Assembly (NCBI GenBank): GCA_023409535.1
Contig: JAEYGZ010000014.1
Span: 1-58,649 of the forward strand
DNA: 58,649 bases
Source: Bacillota bacterium
GTDB lineage: Bacteria; Bacillota; Clostridia; Lachnospirales; Lachnospiraceae
Reading direction: 5' to 3'
This document shows positions 44,664 through 53,500 of this stretch, one piece after another. The notes below the pieces were generated by a model that searched no databases, was not told the DNA's origin, and saw only the letters and a program-made list of their open reading frames with translations. The translations under genes were made by a program, and so were the position numbers. The first letter of the stretch is position 1; each line of letters opens with the position of its first letter.

Positions 44664-45584
44664 TTACCACAGACTTGTTTCACTATATTTCTTACTTATC
44701 TTATTGGTTAGAATCAGTAAGATTAAATTGATTACGGAATTAAACAGACCAATCGCCGTGGAGTAACTCCAGTTCTGTTCCAGTAAACCGATTCGGTATA
44801 CATAGGAAGAGATAATGTCCGCTGTTTCATACGTGGAAGGATTGTAAAGCAGAATGGTTTTTTCATAACCGATACTCATCAGGGAGCCCATTTTCAGGAT
44901 AAGCATAATGATAATGGTCGGTGTAATGGAAGGAAGGGTTACATTTATAAGTTGCCTAAATTTACCTGCTCCGTCGATCATAGCGGCTTCATATAATTCA
45001 CTGTCCACACCGGATAGGGCTGCCAGATAGATGATGGAACCCCAGCCCACCTCCTGCCATATACTGGACGCCACATAGATTGTCCGGTAAAGGCCGGGAT
45101 CCTGCAACAGCGGTGATCTTTCTCCGCCAAAGAATACAATAATGTCATTAAACAAACCGGTGGTCATGGCAAAATTAACAAGCATACCGGTGATAACGAT
45201 CATAGAAACGAAGTGAGGTAAATACGTAATCGTTTGTGAGATGCTCTTAAATTTCTTATTGCGTACTTCATTTAATAATAATGCTAAAATAATGGGTGCC
45301 GGAAAACCGAAAATCAGGGAATAGACACTTAATAACAGTGTATTGGCAATCAATCTGCCGAAATAGATACTATTAAAAAAGCGGATGAAATGATCGAATC
45401 CTACCCATGGGCTATCCCATATTCCACGCATGGGCGTATAATTCTTAAACGCAATGATCGCACCGTACATAGGTTTATAACTAAAAAGTATATAAAATAA
45501 AAGAACAGGTAACACAAGGAGATATAAGGAATAGTTCTTGCGGATATCCCTCTTGATTCTATAGAATAAGCCTCTTGGCTTCAT
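44664..45584 (-). CDS. Carbohydrate ABC permease, LplB type
   Basis: About 306 residues with six membrane helices. The N-terminal part LYLLVLPVLLFYILFSYKPMYG and the EAA loop DSELYEAAMIDGAGKFRQLI mark the LplB/YteP group of CUT1 importers. An ATG at 45582-45584 lies about 12 nt after AGAAAGG; an ATG four codons earlier directly abuts that element and is less likely. No ATPase gene is present, so a shared MsmX-type ATPase must energise it (known for this group). Confidence 0.92.
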   Translation of the reverse strand: MKPRGLFYRIKRDIRKNYSLYLLVLPVLLFYILFSYKPMYGAIIAFKNYTPMRGIWDSPWVGFDHFIRFFNSIYFGRLIANTLLLSVYSLIFGFPAPIILALLLNEVRNKKFKSISQTITYLPHFVSMIVITGMLVNFAMTTGLFNDIIVFFGGERSPLLQDPGLYRTIYVASSIWQEVGWGSIIYLAALSGVDSELYEAAMIDGAGKFRQLINVTLPSITPTIIIMLILKMGSLMSIGYEKTILLYNPSTYETADIISSYVYRIGLLEQNWSYSTAIGLFNSVINLILLILTNKISKKYSETSLW

Positions 45585-45616
45585 AGATGAAAACATCCTT
45601 TCTGGCGGTTATTCAA

Positions 45617-45699
45617 ACAAGTGAAACAACAAGCTGTTTCACTTGTCATGAATTCTGCCCCAAAACCCGGTGTCCCCAAAGATACCGGATATTGGGGCA
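45617..45699 (-). other. Paired hairpins between binding-protein and permease genes
   Basis: ACAAGTGAAACA (45617-45628) pairs perfectly with 45635-45646, and TGCCCCAA (45656-45663) pairs with 45692-45699 with further pairs inside (CCGGT/ACCGG). Neither is followed by a strong T-run on the minus strand. They may partly end transcription or protect the upstream message, so that more binding protein than permease is made. Confidence 0.6.
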
Positions 45700-45720
45700 G
45701 ACTCTCATAAGAAACTAATA

Positions 45721-47373
45721 TTAACGAGCATTAAAACGTGCTAACGCAGCATTCTCGATCTCTAATGCGCGGGCAAGACCCATGCCTTCAATGTTCTTTA
45801 CATAATCATCAAAGTTGTCAAGGCTTTCCTCACCGAAGATGAATTTTAATGTCATCTCATCACGATAGGTATTAATTTCGTTCATGATGCTTGAGAATTC
45901 CTGGCTCTCTTCAGAGGTAGGAGTAATCGGAGGAATCTTGTGAGCTCTTGCATTGGTTGCACCCCAAACAGCATTGGTTGCCTTCTGGGTATCAAAGGTA
46001 TAGTACTGCTGAAGGTAACGTATATCCTGTACAAAGGGTCCGTTGTAGTTACCGCGGATATATGCTGACATAGACTGAGCTACCGGCCATCCATCCGGAT
46101 TCTTCATGATATTCTCGGTATAGGTAGGATAACCGTCAATCATAGTATAGGATTCACCCTCAACACCGAAGTTAAAGAGCATGTGACCAGCTTCACTGTA
46201 TGCATAATCCAGTAATCTTGCAGCTGTTTCAACATCCTTGCAGCTTGTGGTGATTGCTACGCCGCCCTGATTAGGATAACGGTTCTCGATCTGACCGAAC
46301 TCAGGCTTTTCACCCTTATTCAGTGTAGGATAAGGAGCGGGCTCTAACATATAGTTAGGATCTGTTGCAATTGCGGCATTGATCCAAACACCCATACGGC
46401 TTCCTGCCCAACCGATGGAAGCACCGGCACTGCCGTTGGTCATCTTTGCACTAACCTGATCTAAAGCGAGGGTTGCTAAATCCTGATCGATTAAGCCTTC
46501 TTTATACCAGCTCGCAAAGGTAGTAAGAAACTGCTTGTAACCATCTTCAACAGCACCGAAGTGGATGGTACCGTCAGAATTTAAGTAGAAGTTCTTGGAG
46601 GTGCCGAATGCATATGTGAAAGGATTTTCTTCTGTCAGAGCACCCATGGTATATTCATAGGAGAAGGGAGCGGTAGCGCCTTTTTCCTCTTTGAACTTAG
46701 TAAGTACGGTATGCCATTCATCAATTGTTGTAGGAACCTCAAGGCCTAAGTCCTGTAACCAGTCCTGACGAACCATTAAGCCGATGGTATTCGTTAGAGC
46801 CTCATCACCTCTGATGAAAGGAAATACATAGTAATGACCTTCATCTGTCTTAATCATCTTATCAATATCGGGATTAGCCTTCAGATAAGCCATTAAGTTC
46901 GGAGCATATTTTTCAAATACATCATTTAAAGGAATAATTGCACCATCATTGATTGCCTTCTCAGGGCCGCCGGGATAAGTCATCCAGGGATATTCAATCA
47001 CATCAGGAAGATTGCCGTCTGCTAATAATAAGCTGAACTGCTCCTGATCCTGTCCTGCCGGCGGATGCTGGAATTCAATACTAACACCGGTCTGTTCCAT
47101 CCAGGCTTTTGCAAAAGGTGTATCACCAAGATTAGCATAGTTTGCGGAAACGTTCGCGTTTAAACCTGTCCAATAAGTAAGTGACTTTCCGGTTGCTAAC
47201 GGATAAGAAAACTCATCACTTGTATTCTCTGCTGCGGGTGCAGTTGCTTCCGGTTGATTACCGGTGTCAGTGCCCTTGCTGTCAGCTCCCTTGCTGCCAT
47301 TGCTGCAACCAGCAAACAGGGACATAACAATCGCTGCTGTTGTTGCCAAAGCAAGCAATTTTCTTTTCATCAT
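45721..47373 (-). CDS. Sugar-binding lipoprotein, LplA type
   Basis: 550 residues. A lipoprotein signal (LLALATTAAIVMSLFAGC) is followed by a Gly/Ser/Thr linker and a large extracellular solute-binding domain of the family 1/LplA type, which is around 500 residues in this group. It would capture oligosaccharide at the surface and pass it to the two permeases. AGGAGG lies 11 nt before the ATG. It is the first gene of the operon and lies behind a promoter with AraC-like repeats. Confidence 0.92.
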   Translation of the reverse strand: MMKRKLLALATTAAIVMSLFAGCSNGSKGADSKGTDTGNQPEATAPAAENTSDEFSYPLATGKSLTYWTGLNANVSANYANLGDTPFAKAWMEQTGVSIEFQHPPAGQDQEQFSLLLADGNLPDVIEYPWMTYPGGPEKAINDGAIIPLNDVFEKYAPNLMAYLKANPDIDKMIKTDEGHYYVFPFIRGDEALTNTIGLMVRQDWLQDLGLEVPTTIDEWHTVLTKFKEEKGATAPFSYEYTMGALTEENPFTYAFGTSKNFYLNSDGTIHFGAVEDGYKQFLTTFASWYKEGLIDQDLATLALDQVSAKMTNGSAGASIGWAGSRMGVWINAAIATDPNYMLEPAPYPTLNKGEKPEFGQIENRYPNQGGVAITTSCKDVETAARLLDYAYSEAGHMLFNFGVEGESYTMIDGYPTYTENIMKNPDGWPVAQSMSAYIRGNYNGPFVQDIRYLQQYYTFDTQKATNAVWGATNARAHKIPPITPTSEESQEFSSIMNEINTYRDEMTLKFIFGEESLDNFDDYVKNIEGMGLARALEIENAALARFNAR

Positions 47374-47480
47374 AAAATAATGTACCTCCTCATTAAATTA
47401 AAGTTTCTTCTTTTATTACTGCTCTATTGCTTTATCCTGCATATGCAAGATACAGTAAAGCAAGTATATCGTTTTTGCTG

Positions 47481-47601
47481 CGTGATCACGTAAGCACATT
47501 ATATGCCCTTGCGCCTGCATAAATATATATTTAAAACTTTAAAACCATGGTCAAAACTTTAAATCGGGCATGTTCAATTTTACCAGTGCATGTTCAATTT
47601 T
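47481..47601 (-). promoter_or_regulatory. Promoter of the utilisation operon with phased AraC-type boxes
   Basis: On the minus strand TATAAT (47498-47503) is the -10, with no good -35. Upstream of it AAAACTTTAAA (plus-strand reading) occurs at 47533 and 47553, and GCATGTTCAATTTT at 47568 and 47588; both pairs are spaced 20 bp, two helical turns. A related CCATGGTCAA lies at 47545. The palindrome CGTGATCACG (47481-47490) covers the expected start. Repeats of this spacing are typical of AraC-family activators, and the likely regulator is encoded next door. Confidence 0.78.
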
Positions 47602-47625
47602 TAAAATATGCTTTGGCCGGCAGCC

Positions 47626-49896
47626 TTATAAAGCCTTACGCAGCTGGCCCGGAGTAACCCCTGTCAGCTTTTTAAATACCCGGATGAAGGCACCGCTGTT
47701 ACGAAAGCCAACCTTTTGAGAAGTCTCTACCACACTGAAGCCCTGCTCCAGTAATTTCTGTGCCTCCTGTACCCTGACCGTGTTAATATACTCCAGAAGG
47801 CTGTCGCCGGTCTGCTTCTTAAACAGTGTGGAGATATAAGCAGGGGTAATATCAAAATGTAAACCTGTCAGGGAAATATTCAAGTCAGGATCTTGATAAT
47901 TGTCATCGATGAATTCCTTAATCTTTTTGCTGAGCTGTTTGTTACTTTCGCTTTCACTTTGCTTGTCCAGGATGTCCTTGCATAATTCATTCACAATTTC
48001 CTGCAAACACTCCTTCATCTCAGGTAAGGAAAATCTTGCGGAAAGCTTCTTTGTTACGTCCATGGTTGCCAGAATATCGCCGCAGCCGCTGATATCCGCA
48101 CCTTTGATCAGGGTACCCAGCATATCAAAAATCAAACATTTTCTCATATCGATGGATATATTATTTTCATTGTAATTAATATCAAGTATTTTAAAGATAT
48201 ACTCCGCTGACGATACATTATCGCCGATCTTAATCGCATTGATTACCTTTTGTTCCATTTCCATAGGATAATAATACCTGGATTGCAGATTCTTGATGTC
48301 ATCATACATAATAATGTCCGTATTCAGCAGCTGAATATATTCCGCCGCCTCTCCTGCTGCCAGATAGGAGCTGTGTATTCCCTCCGGCTGATACTGGATA
48401 TTACCAATGGAGCTGACCACCTGAAAACCGAAGCTCTCTATCTTCTGCTGCATGGTATAAATGGAGTCCTTCAAAATGTCAATGAGATCCATAGTATCGG
48501 TGGGCAGATTTATGATTGCCGCCACCGTATTACCAATATCGGCGATTTCTACATTAAAATGGTCGCCGGCTATCTCTGAAAAGATATTGGCAACAATAAA
48601 TTTATATAAGCTCAGATTTTCTTCAATTGAAGTGCCTTCCGCGTCACTCTCGGCAGTTGGAACAATTGAGAACAAAATCACAACATTATAATCAGAGTTC
48701 AGCTTCAGGTTAAATTTCTGAAATTCCACCGGTCCGTTTTTCTTATCAAACGGATACTCCAGAAGACGGAAGATATAGTAGTCCTTAAGAACCTTTGTAT
48801 TATTCCAGAGAATCCGGTTGGTATCCGAACGCTCCTTGAATATATGCTCCGCTTCCTCCATCAGCCACTGGTATTCATTCTTCTCCGTATTGATAACCCG
48901 GTCTCCCTGCTTTCTGAAAAGGTCTAATATCCCCTGCAAAGGATTATAATTGGTTCTGGCCAGGTAGTAAGAGAAAAATGAGCCCACAAAAATACAGAGG
49001 AATAATCCGCCCAGGCTAAAATAGCGGATTCGTTTTGCATTTTCTTCAAGTAAGGTGTCCGGGGTCAGACAGATATACTTCCAATCAATTTTATTCGACT
49101 GATTGCTTGAAACCACATAACGTTTATCGCCAATCGTTTTATAGAAATAATTGCCTTCCCTGATATTGTCATACTCCAGCTCGCTATCCTGTGTAATGTC
49201 CTGTGCATTCCCTACAATCTCGTTATTGCTGTTCAGGATGAAAATCCTTAAGCTGTCATCCCATTTCATGCTGTTAACTATCTTCTGCAGACTTCTGACA
49301 TTTACGGCAATTGCAATGGTACCGGAATCAATACCGCTGTTCGTCTCAAGCGTAGTCATAGTAAACATCAGAACATTTTCCCCATTGAGCTTGTGAATCG
49401 GCAATACACTTTGAATATATTTCTCACTCATAAGCTCTTGAAACTGTACAAAGTCATATTCACTGTTTTCATAATATAGATGATAGAACAGTTCTCCCGA
49501 CATATTGCCATTGACACTGGACACGGTGCCGGTATTATTAAAATAAATAAAAATATCCTCAATGAATTCATCCGCGACGCTTAAATTCTTCAAGGAATTC
49601 ACCAGATGATATAAAGGAATTTGTTCTTTTGCTGTGAATTTGTCTTTAACAATCGTCGCTGCCTGTACATCTGGATCCAAAGCAATACGTTTAAACAGCT
49701 TATTAATCTCATTGATATGATTATCAACCTCCACCTTCACCGATCCCATTAAGGCGTCATTCATTTTACTGGACTGACTTTTTGTAATCTTCAAGGAATA
49801 GGTGTAGATACCGATACTTAAAAATATAGGAATGATCAATATAAACAGATAAGATAAGAACCATTTGATCAGTAGTGTATTTCGCTTCGCTTTCAT
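47626..49896 (-). CDS. Membrane-bound AraC-family regulator with extracellular sensor
   Basis: About 756 residues. A membrane helix near the N-terminus (LIKWFLSYLFILIIPIFLSIGIY in part), an extracellular Cache-like region of some 250 residues, a second helix (LGGLFLCIFVGSFFSYYL) and a cytoplasmic part with a C-terminal AraC double HTH (NISLTGLHFDITPAYISTLF, then AQKLLEQGFSVVETSQKVGF) are visible. It has no kinase or receiver domain, so it is a one-component receptor-regulator. It probably senses the sugar and activates the adjacent operon. AGGGGGG lies 7 nt before the ATG at 49894-49896; in-frame codons upstream are not supported. Confidence 0.88.
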   Translation of the reverse strand: MKAKRNTLLIKWFLSYLFILIIPIFLSIGIYTYSLKITKSQSSKMNDALMGSVKVEVDNHINEINKLFKRIALDPDVQAATIVKDKFTAKEQIPLYHLVNSLKNLSVADEFIEDIFIYFNNTGTVSSVNGNMSGELFYHLYYENSEYDFVQFQELMSEKYIQSVLPIHKLNGENVLMFTMTTLETNSGIDSGTIAIAVNVRSLQKIVNSMKWDDSLRIFILNSNNEIVGNAQDITQDSELEYDNIREGNYFYKTIGDKRYVVSSNQSNKIDWKYICLTPDTLLEENAKRIRYFSLGGLFLCIFVGSFFSYYLARTNYNPLQGILDLFRKQGDRVINTEKNEYQWLMEEAEHIFKERSDTNRILWNNTKVLKDYYIFRLLEYPFDKKNGPVEFQKFNLKLNSDYNVVILFSIVPTAESDAEGTSIEENLSLYKFIVANIFSEIAGDHFNVEIADIGNTVAAIINLPTDTMDLIDILKDSIYTMQQKIESFGFQVVSSIGNIQYQPEGIHSSYLAAGEAAEYIQLLNTDIIMYDDIKNLQSRYYYPMEMEQKVINAIKIGDNVSSAEYIFKILDINYNENNISIDMRKCLIFDMLGTLIKGADISGCGDILATMDVTKKLSARFSLPEMKECLQEIVNELCKDILDKQSESESNKQLSKKIKEFIDDNYQDPDLNISLTGLHFDITPAYISTLFKKQTGDSLLEYINTVRVQEAQKLLEQGFSVVETSQKVGFRNSGAFIRVFKKLTGVTPGQLRKAL

Positions 49897-50300
49897 AGCG
49901 CTACCCCCCTCGCAGCATTTAAAAATAGATTGGATCAGCCAATCATGCACTTATCCTATTTTATTTTACTTAACCATATTAGGCTTGTATATTAGCATTT
50001 TTTTGAAATTGCGGGGATAATCATGATCAAATTTTAGAATCATACAGAATATGAGAAAAACGCAGGAACAAACTTACAAAAAACGGTTGAATTAGGTATT
50101 AATTAATGCTATACATATTAAGAAGAAAGTCTTACAATGGTCATAGGGAAGTCTGAATTCAAATCTATGTAAAATTAATGAAAAATTAATTTACCTATTA
50201 TAATATGTAATGATATAATATTCTTGTTATGTTCGAGGAAAACTATATAAACTCCTATGCGTGAACACACACGTTGGAATGAAGGGGATGGGGATTTTAG
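49897..50300. promoter_or_regulatory. Divergent control region between two AraC-type genes
   Basis: 400 bp without a gene. Two TATAAT boxes (50199-50204 and 50214-50219) point to the plus-strand AraC gene, and an inverted repeat AATTAAT-N5-ATTAATT (50173-50191) lies just before them. CGTG-N6-CACG lies near 50266. The region upstream of the membrane regulator shows no clear promoter. Confidence 0.5.
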
Positions 50301-51170
50301 ATGTGTTGTAATTACGATTTAACCTATTATGATTTTAACCCGACAGTTTTTTATGTTTCAAAAATCAAAATGGTCAATGAGGGAACCTATCATGAGCACG
50401 ACTTTACCGAGTTGGCATATGTCTTGTCCGGAAAAGGCAGGTATCTGATCGATGGAAAGGAATATGATGTCGAGGCCGGAGACCTTTTAATCTGTAATCC
50501 CAGAGTTAAGCATACTCACATCATAACCAATCCGAAAGAACCCACCATAGAGTTTATCTCCGGTTTTACCGATTTTCATTTTAAAAATATGTCTCCCAAT
50601 TCCATTGAGCTTCCGGATGGCGGCTACATCCTTCATACCACCGCAGAATTAAAACAGGAAATATCAAAACATTGCTATGCTATGATTGCTGAAAGAGAAA
50701 GCAACCAGGTCGGAAAGTATTTCATGTTTAAAGCCCACCTGATGCAGGTACTGCTGCTGGTTATGCGTGATATCGCCGGTGCCGATAAATTGGAACAGAA
50801 GGGCTGTACCTTTGAATCTTATAATAAAAGCTATGCAGTGAACCGTATTATAAATTATTTGAATGAAAATTATGAACAGAAGATATCTTTAGAACAGATT
50901 GCACATAATATGTATCTGAGTCCTGTGTATATTTCAAAAATATTCAAGGAAGAAACCGGCGAGTCGCCGATTAATTATCTGATTAAAATACGCCTGGAGA
51001 AAGCGAAGGATATACTGCTGAATGCTGATAGCAGCAGTATTAAAAATATTGCCAATCAGGTTGGCTATGATGACGTATATCATTTCAGCAAGTTGTTTAA
51101 AAAATATTACGGTATCTCTCCTCTATATTATAAGAAGAGAGCCATGCGGAGAAATGCTGCCAACGAATAA
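50301..51170 (+). CDS. AraC-family regulator with cupin domain
   Basis: 289 residues. An N-terminal cupin (TYHEHDFTELAYVLSGKGRY, DVEAGDLLICNPRVKHTHII) binds a small sugar-like ligand. A C-terminal double HTH (ISLEQIAHNMYLSPVYISKIFK and IKNIANQVGYDDVYHFSKLFKK) binds DNA. It is divergent from the utilisation-locus regulator and is followed after 18 nt by a nitroreductase gene. Its target is not clear: it could act on the neighbouring operon or on the nitroreductase. Confidence 0.9.
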   Translation: MCCNYDLTYYDFNPTVFYVSKIKMVNEGTYHEHDFTELAYVLSGKGRYLIDGKEYDVEAGDLLICNPRVKHTHIITNPKEPTIEFISGFTDFHFKNMSPNSIELPDGGYILHTTAELKQEISKHCYAMIAERESNQVGKYFMFKAHLMQVLLLVMRDIAGADKLEQKGCTFESYNKSYAVNRIINYLNENYEQKISLEQIAHNMYLSPVYISKIFKEETGESPINYLIKIRLEKAKDILLNADSSSIKNIANQVGYDDVYHFSKLFKKYYGISPLYYKKRAMRRNAANE

Positions 51171-51188
51171 GGAAGAGGGTTATCTATA

Positions 51189-51962
51189 ATGAATACATTT
51201 GAAGCCATATTTTCCAGAAGATCCATTCGGAGCTTCAAACACGAGAAGCTGGAATGGGAAGTAATCGAGGATCTGTTAGAATATGCAAATAAGCTCCCCA
51301 AGCTTAAGGAAGGAATTGCTGTAGAGTTTAAATTAGTAAGTAATATCGAAGCAAAGCAGGGTTTCTACGGTCCCTTCAATGTCAAAGCTCCCTATTACTT
51401 ATGTATCTCCTCTGAAGAGAAAGAGGGCTATATGTTAAATGCCGGCTATCTGATGCAGCAGATCAGCCTTTACTTAACTACCAAGGGACTGGCGACCTGC
51501 TTTCTTGTGGCATATCCCGGCAGTGGTTTAAAGAAAACAATGAAATATGAATATGTCGTTGCGCTGGCCTTCGGCAAGACAAAATCGGAACTGTACCGGG
51601 ACAGCAGCGAAGCAAAGCGCTTACCGGAAAATGAGGTTATTGTATACAAGGAGGAGGTATCAGAGGATGTCCATCAGGTACTTACTGCTGCCCGCCTCTC
51701 CCCTTCTGCTTTCAACAGCCAGCCCTGGCGCTTCGTGGTATATAAGAACCGCATTCATATCTTTGCAAAGAAAAATATATTTGTAGCAAAGGCTCTGGAC
51801 TACAACAAAATGATCGACATGGGGATCATGCTTGCCAATCTTCTGGTGGCTGCAGAAGAATTATGGGTTGATGTAATCTTTACCGAATCAGAGACCATCA
51901 AGAATAAATTCTTCCAGAAAAACGAGTATGTCTGCACGATCGCCATTAACTCAAACAACTAA
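51189..51962 (+). CDS. Nitroreductase-family protein
   Basis: 257 residues. The FMN-contact motif SRRSIRSF at the start and LSPSAFNSQPWRFVVY in the middle fit the nitroreductase superfamily, in the longer two-part form (TM-nitroreductase, like TM1586). It would reduce small substrates with NAD(P)H. The substrate is unknown. It follows the cupin-AraC gene closely, so the two are probably one transcript. Confidence 0.82.
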   Translation: MNTFEAIFSRRSIRSFKHEKLEWEVIEDLLEYANKLPKLKEGIAVEFKLVSNIEAKQGFYGPFNVKAPYYLCISSEEKEGYMLNAGYLMQQISLYLTTKGLATCFLVAYPGSGLKKTMKYEYVVALAFGKTKSELYRDSSEAKRLPENEVIVYKEEVSEDVHQVLTAARLSPSAFNSQPWRFVVYKNRIHIFAKKNIFVAKALDYNKMIDMGIMLANLLVAAEELWVDVIFTESETIKNKFFQKNEYVCTIAINSNN

Positions 51963-52025
51963 ATTGGTTAAATTACACAAATAATATAAATTATAAAAAA
52001 AATTCAAAAACAATTCTCATAGGTA

Positions 52026-52054
52026 TTGACATTCCATGTTATCTATAGTATATT
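52026..52054 (+). promoter_or_regulatory. tRNA-Gly promoter
   Basis: TTGACA (52026-52031), a 17-bp spacer and TATATT (52049-52054) form a near-consensus promoter about 45 bp before the tRNA. Confidence 0.82.
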
Positions 52055-52098
52055 ATGTCATGTGCTTACGAACACCGGACAGCACAAAGACATAATAT

Positions 52099-52170
52099 GC
52101 GCGAGTGGCTCAGTGGTGGAGTATCGCCTTGCCAAGGCGAGGGTCGCGGGTTCGAATCCCGTCTCGCGCT
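52099..52170 (+). tRNA. tRNA-Gly (anticodon GCC)
   Basis: Acceptor GCGCGAG pairs with CTCGCGC (52163-52169), the anticodon arm TCGCC/GGCGA carries the loop TTGCCAA with anticodon GCC, and the T arm holds TTCGAAT. The discriminator is T52170 and CCA is not encoded. The 3' half is the target of the integrated elements that follow. Confidence 0.96.
52151..52170 (+). repeat. att copy 1, within the tRNA-Gly 3' end
   Basis: TTCGAATCCCGTCTCGCGCT forms the end of the tRNA and recurs exactly at 53501 and 57319. The exact match with copy 2 extends 2 bases further left, and with copy 3 one base. Confidence 0.95.
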
Positions 52171-52174
52171 GACG

Positions 52175-52202
52175 AAATCCCTTGATTTTCAAGGGATTTT
52201 TT
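52175..52202 (+). terminator. Terminator after tRNA-Gly
   Basis: AAATCCCTTGA (52175-52185) pairs perfectly with 52189-52199 and a T-run follows. It belongs to element 1 and ends the tRNA transcript. A near-identical one lies after att copy 3. Confidence 0.92.
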
Positions 52203-52357
52203 GTTGCGCTGATATGTGCACCATATGTGCTCTACTTTTTCTTGTTCATTTTATCACTCTTTTTCAGAGCTTCATTCATAATGTTCAGGTTCAGTTTACA
52301 ACTGCCCTGCTCGCTCTCCGAGGGGTCTGCGACGCTTTTGCATCTTCCCCACATTAA

Positions 52358-52425
52358 AACTACGAAGGATCCATGCGGAGCATGGACCCTCGTAGTTCAT
52401 ACTTCGCACTCTCCGAATGCGAAGT
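52358..52425. other. Two adjacent hairpins in element 1
   Basis: AACTACGA...TCGTAGTT (52358-52397) folds into about 18 bp with one mismatch and one bulge around a 3-nt loop; ACTTCGCA (52401-52408) pairs with TGCGAAGT (52418-52425). There is no T-run. They may be a structured RNA or a repeated palindrome of the chromosome. Confidence 0.55.
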
Positions 52426-52745
52426 TGTTCCGCAAATTGCTTATTACATGTTTTTTAGCCACAATCAGTATTAAACCACACTAGCATGTTGCCTCTTTGC
52501 TGACAAAAACAGGCTACACTTATTTACGACAGAAAGGAAGCATACACCAATTTTTAAAGTGTAGAGAATATACATTATAGATGAGTATACACCTATTGAT
52601 TTAGATTTTAATTTATTTATTTTCTATTATGTGGTAATATAGAATTTGGAAACCAGTAAACAAGGATTTACAGAATATTTTTAATCTGGAAATTATATCG
52701 CTTATTGCGTTATAATAAATCGGAATGTAGAAAGGATGATGCGCT

Positions 52746-52796
52746 ATGACAAAAAAGATAATCTTAGAACGTGTTTGGAGGATTCACGAAATCTAA
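52746..52796 (+). CDS. 16-codon reading frame before the GNAT gene, possible leader peptide
   Basis: ATG with AAAGGA 9 nt upstream encodes MTKKIILERVWRIHEI and stops 27 nt before the GNAT start. Its last codons form half of a stem (GAGGATT 52778-52784 with AATCCTC 52795-52801). The other arm could instead pair with the GNAT ribosome site. It could be a leader peptide or a gene remnant. Confidence 0.35.
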   Translation: MTKKIILERVWRIHEI

Positions 52797-52823
52797 TCCT
52801 CTAATATAATTTCGGAGGAAAAA

Positions 52824-53339
52824 ATGATTACATTTGAATTATTAACAAAAGAGAATATGAACGAAAATGCACTTGATAATTATGACAGAACACAAAATGT
52901 GCAGAGGGTTTACAGAAAAAGTAACAATGAGTATATAATCGTTGGTGATGAATGGGTTATGGATTGGAATTTGGAAAGAAAACGAGCTGTTGCAAAATCG
53001 CTATTTAATGAAGGCTATATTGCATTTGGAGCAATGGAAAATGGCAATATAATTGGCTTTGCCTCTGTGGAAAAGGAAATGCAAGGTGAACGTATAGTAT
53101 TGGACATGATGCATGTTTCTCGAAATTATCGCGGACAAGGTATAGGAAAAAGACTATTTCAACAAGCAAAAGAAAAAGCGAAAGAAATTGGTGCAAAACA
53201 ATTGTATATTTCAGCATTTTCATCAGAAGATACGATTAAATTTTACATATCAATGGGCTGCGAAATAACAAACAATCCAATCATAAAAATTGCTGAAGAT
53301 GAGCCATTTGATATACAAATGGTCTGCGATATTGATTAG
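52824..53339 (+). CDS. GNAT-family N-acetyltransferase
   Basis: 171 residues. The acetyl-CoA binding motif A is LDMMHVSRNYRGQGIGKRL with the QGIGK loop, and motif B contains LYISAFSSEDTIKFYISMGC. The acceptor is unknown; small GNATs on mobile elements often modify antibiotics, amino acids or toxins. GGAGG lies 6 nt before the ATG. It is the only full gene of element 1 and is more AT-rich than the chromosomal genes to its left, consistent with transfer. Confidence 0.85.
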   Translation: MITFELLTKENMNENALDNYDRTQNVQRVYRKSNNEYIIVGDEWVMDWNLERKRAVAKSLFNEGYIAFGAMENGNIIGFASVEKEMQGERIVLDMMHVSRNYRGQGIGKRLFQQAKEKAKEIGAKQLYISAFSSEDTIKFYISMGCEITNNPIIKIAEDEPFDIQMVCDID

Positions 53340-53500
53340 TTAATGAAAATAATATATTTCAATTTGTGGGTAAAAATTTAAAATTACCGAAATAAAACGT
53401 CGTTAAATTTTGTTATAAAAATATGTGCACTATTATGTGCACATAAATCAGAAGTGGATGTAACCCCTTTCTTTTCAGTATTTGTAGGATAGGATTATGG

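Larger units (their letters stand above)
52171..52823. other. Left end of element 1, mostly non-coding
   Basis: 650 bp without a substantial gene. Contents are the terminator (52175-52202), arm-like repeats (52212-52230), two hairpins (52358-52397 and 52401-52425), and a 16-codon reading frame with ribosome site (52746-52796) just before the GNAT gene. An AT-rich stretch at 52560-52700 could hold a promoter. Confidence 0.6.

Noticed and set aside
52055..52357. 100-codon open frame across the tRNA-Gly gene
   Set aside because: It runs through the tRNA and its terminator and has no ribosome site or family similarity.
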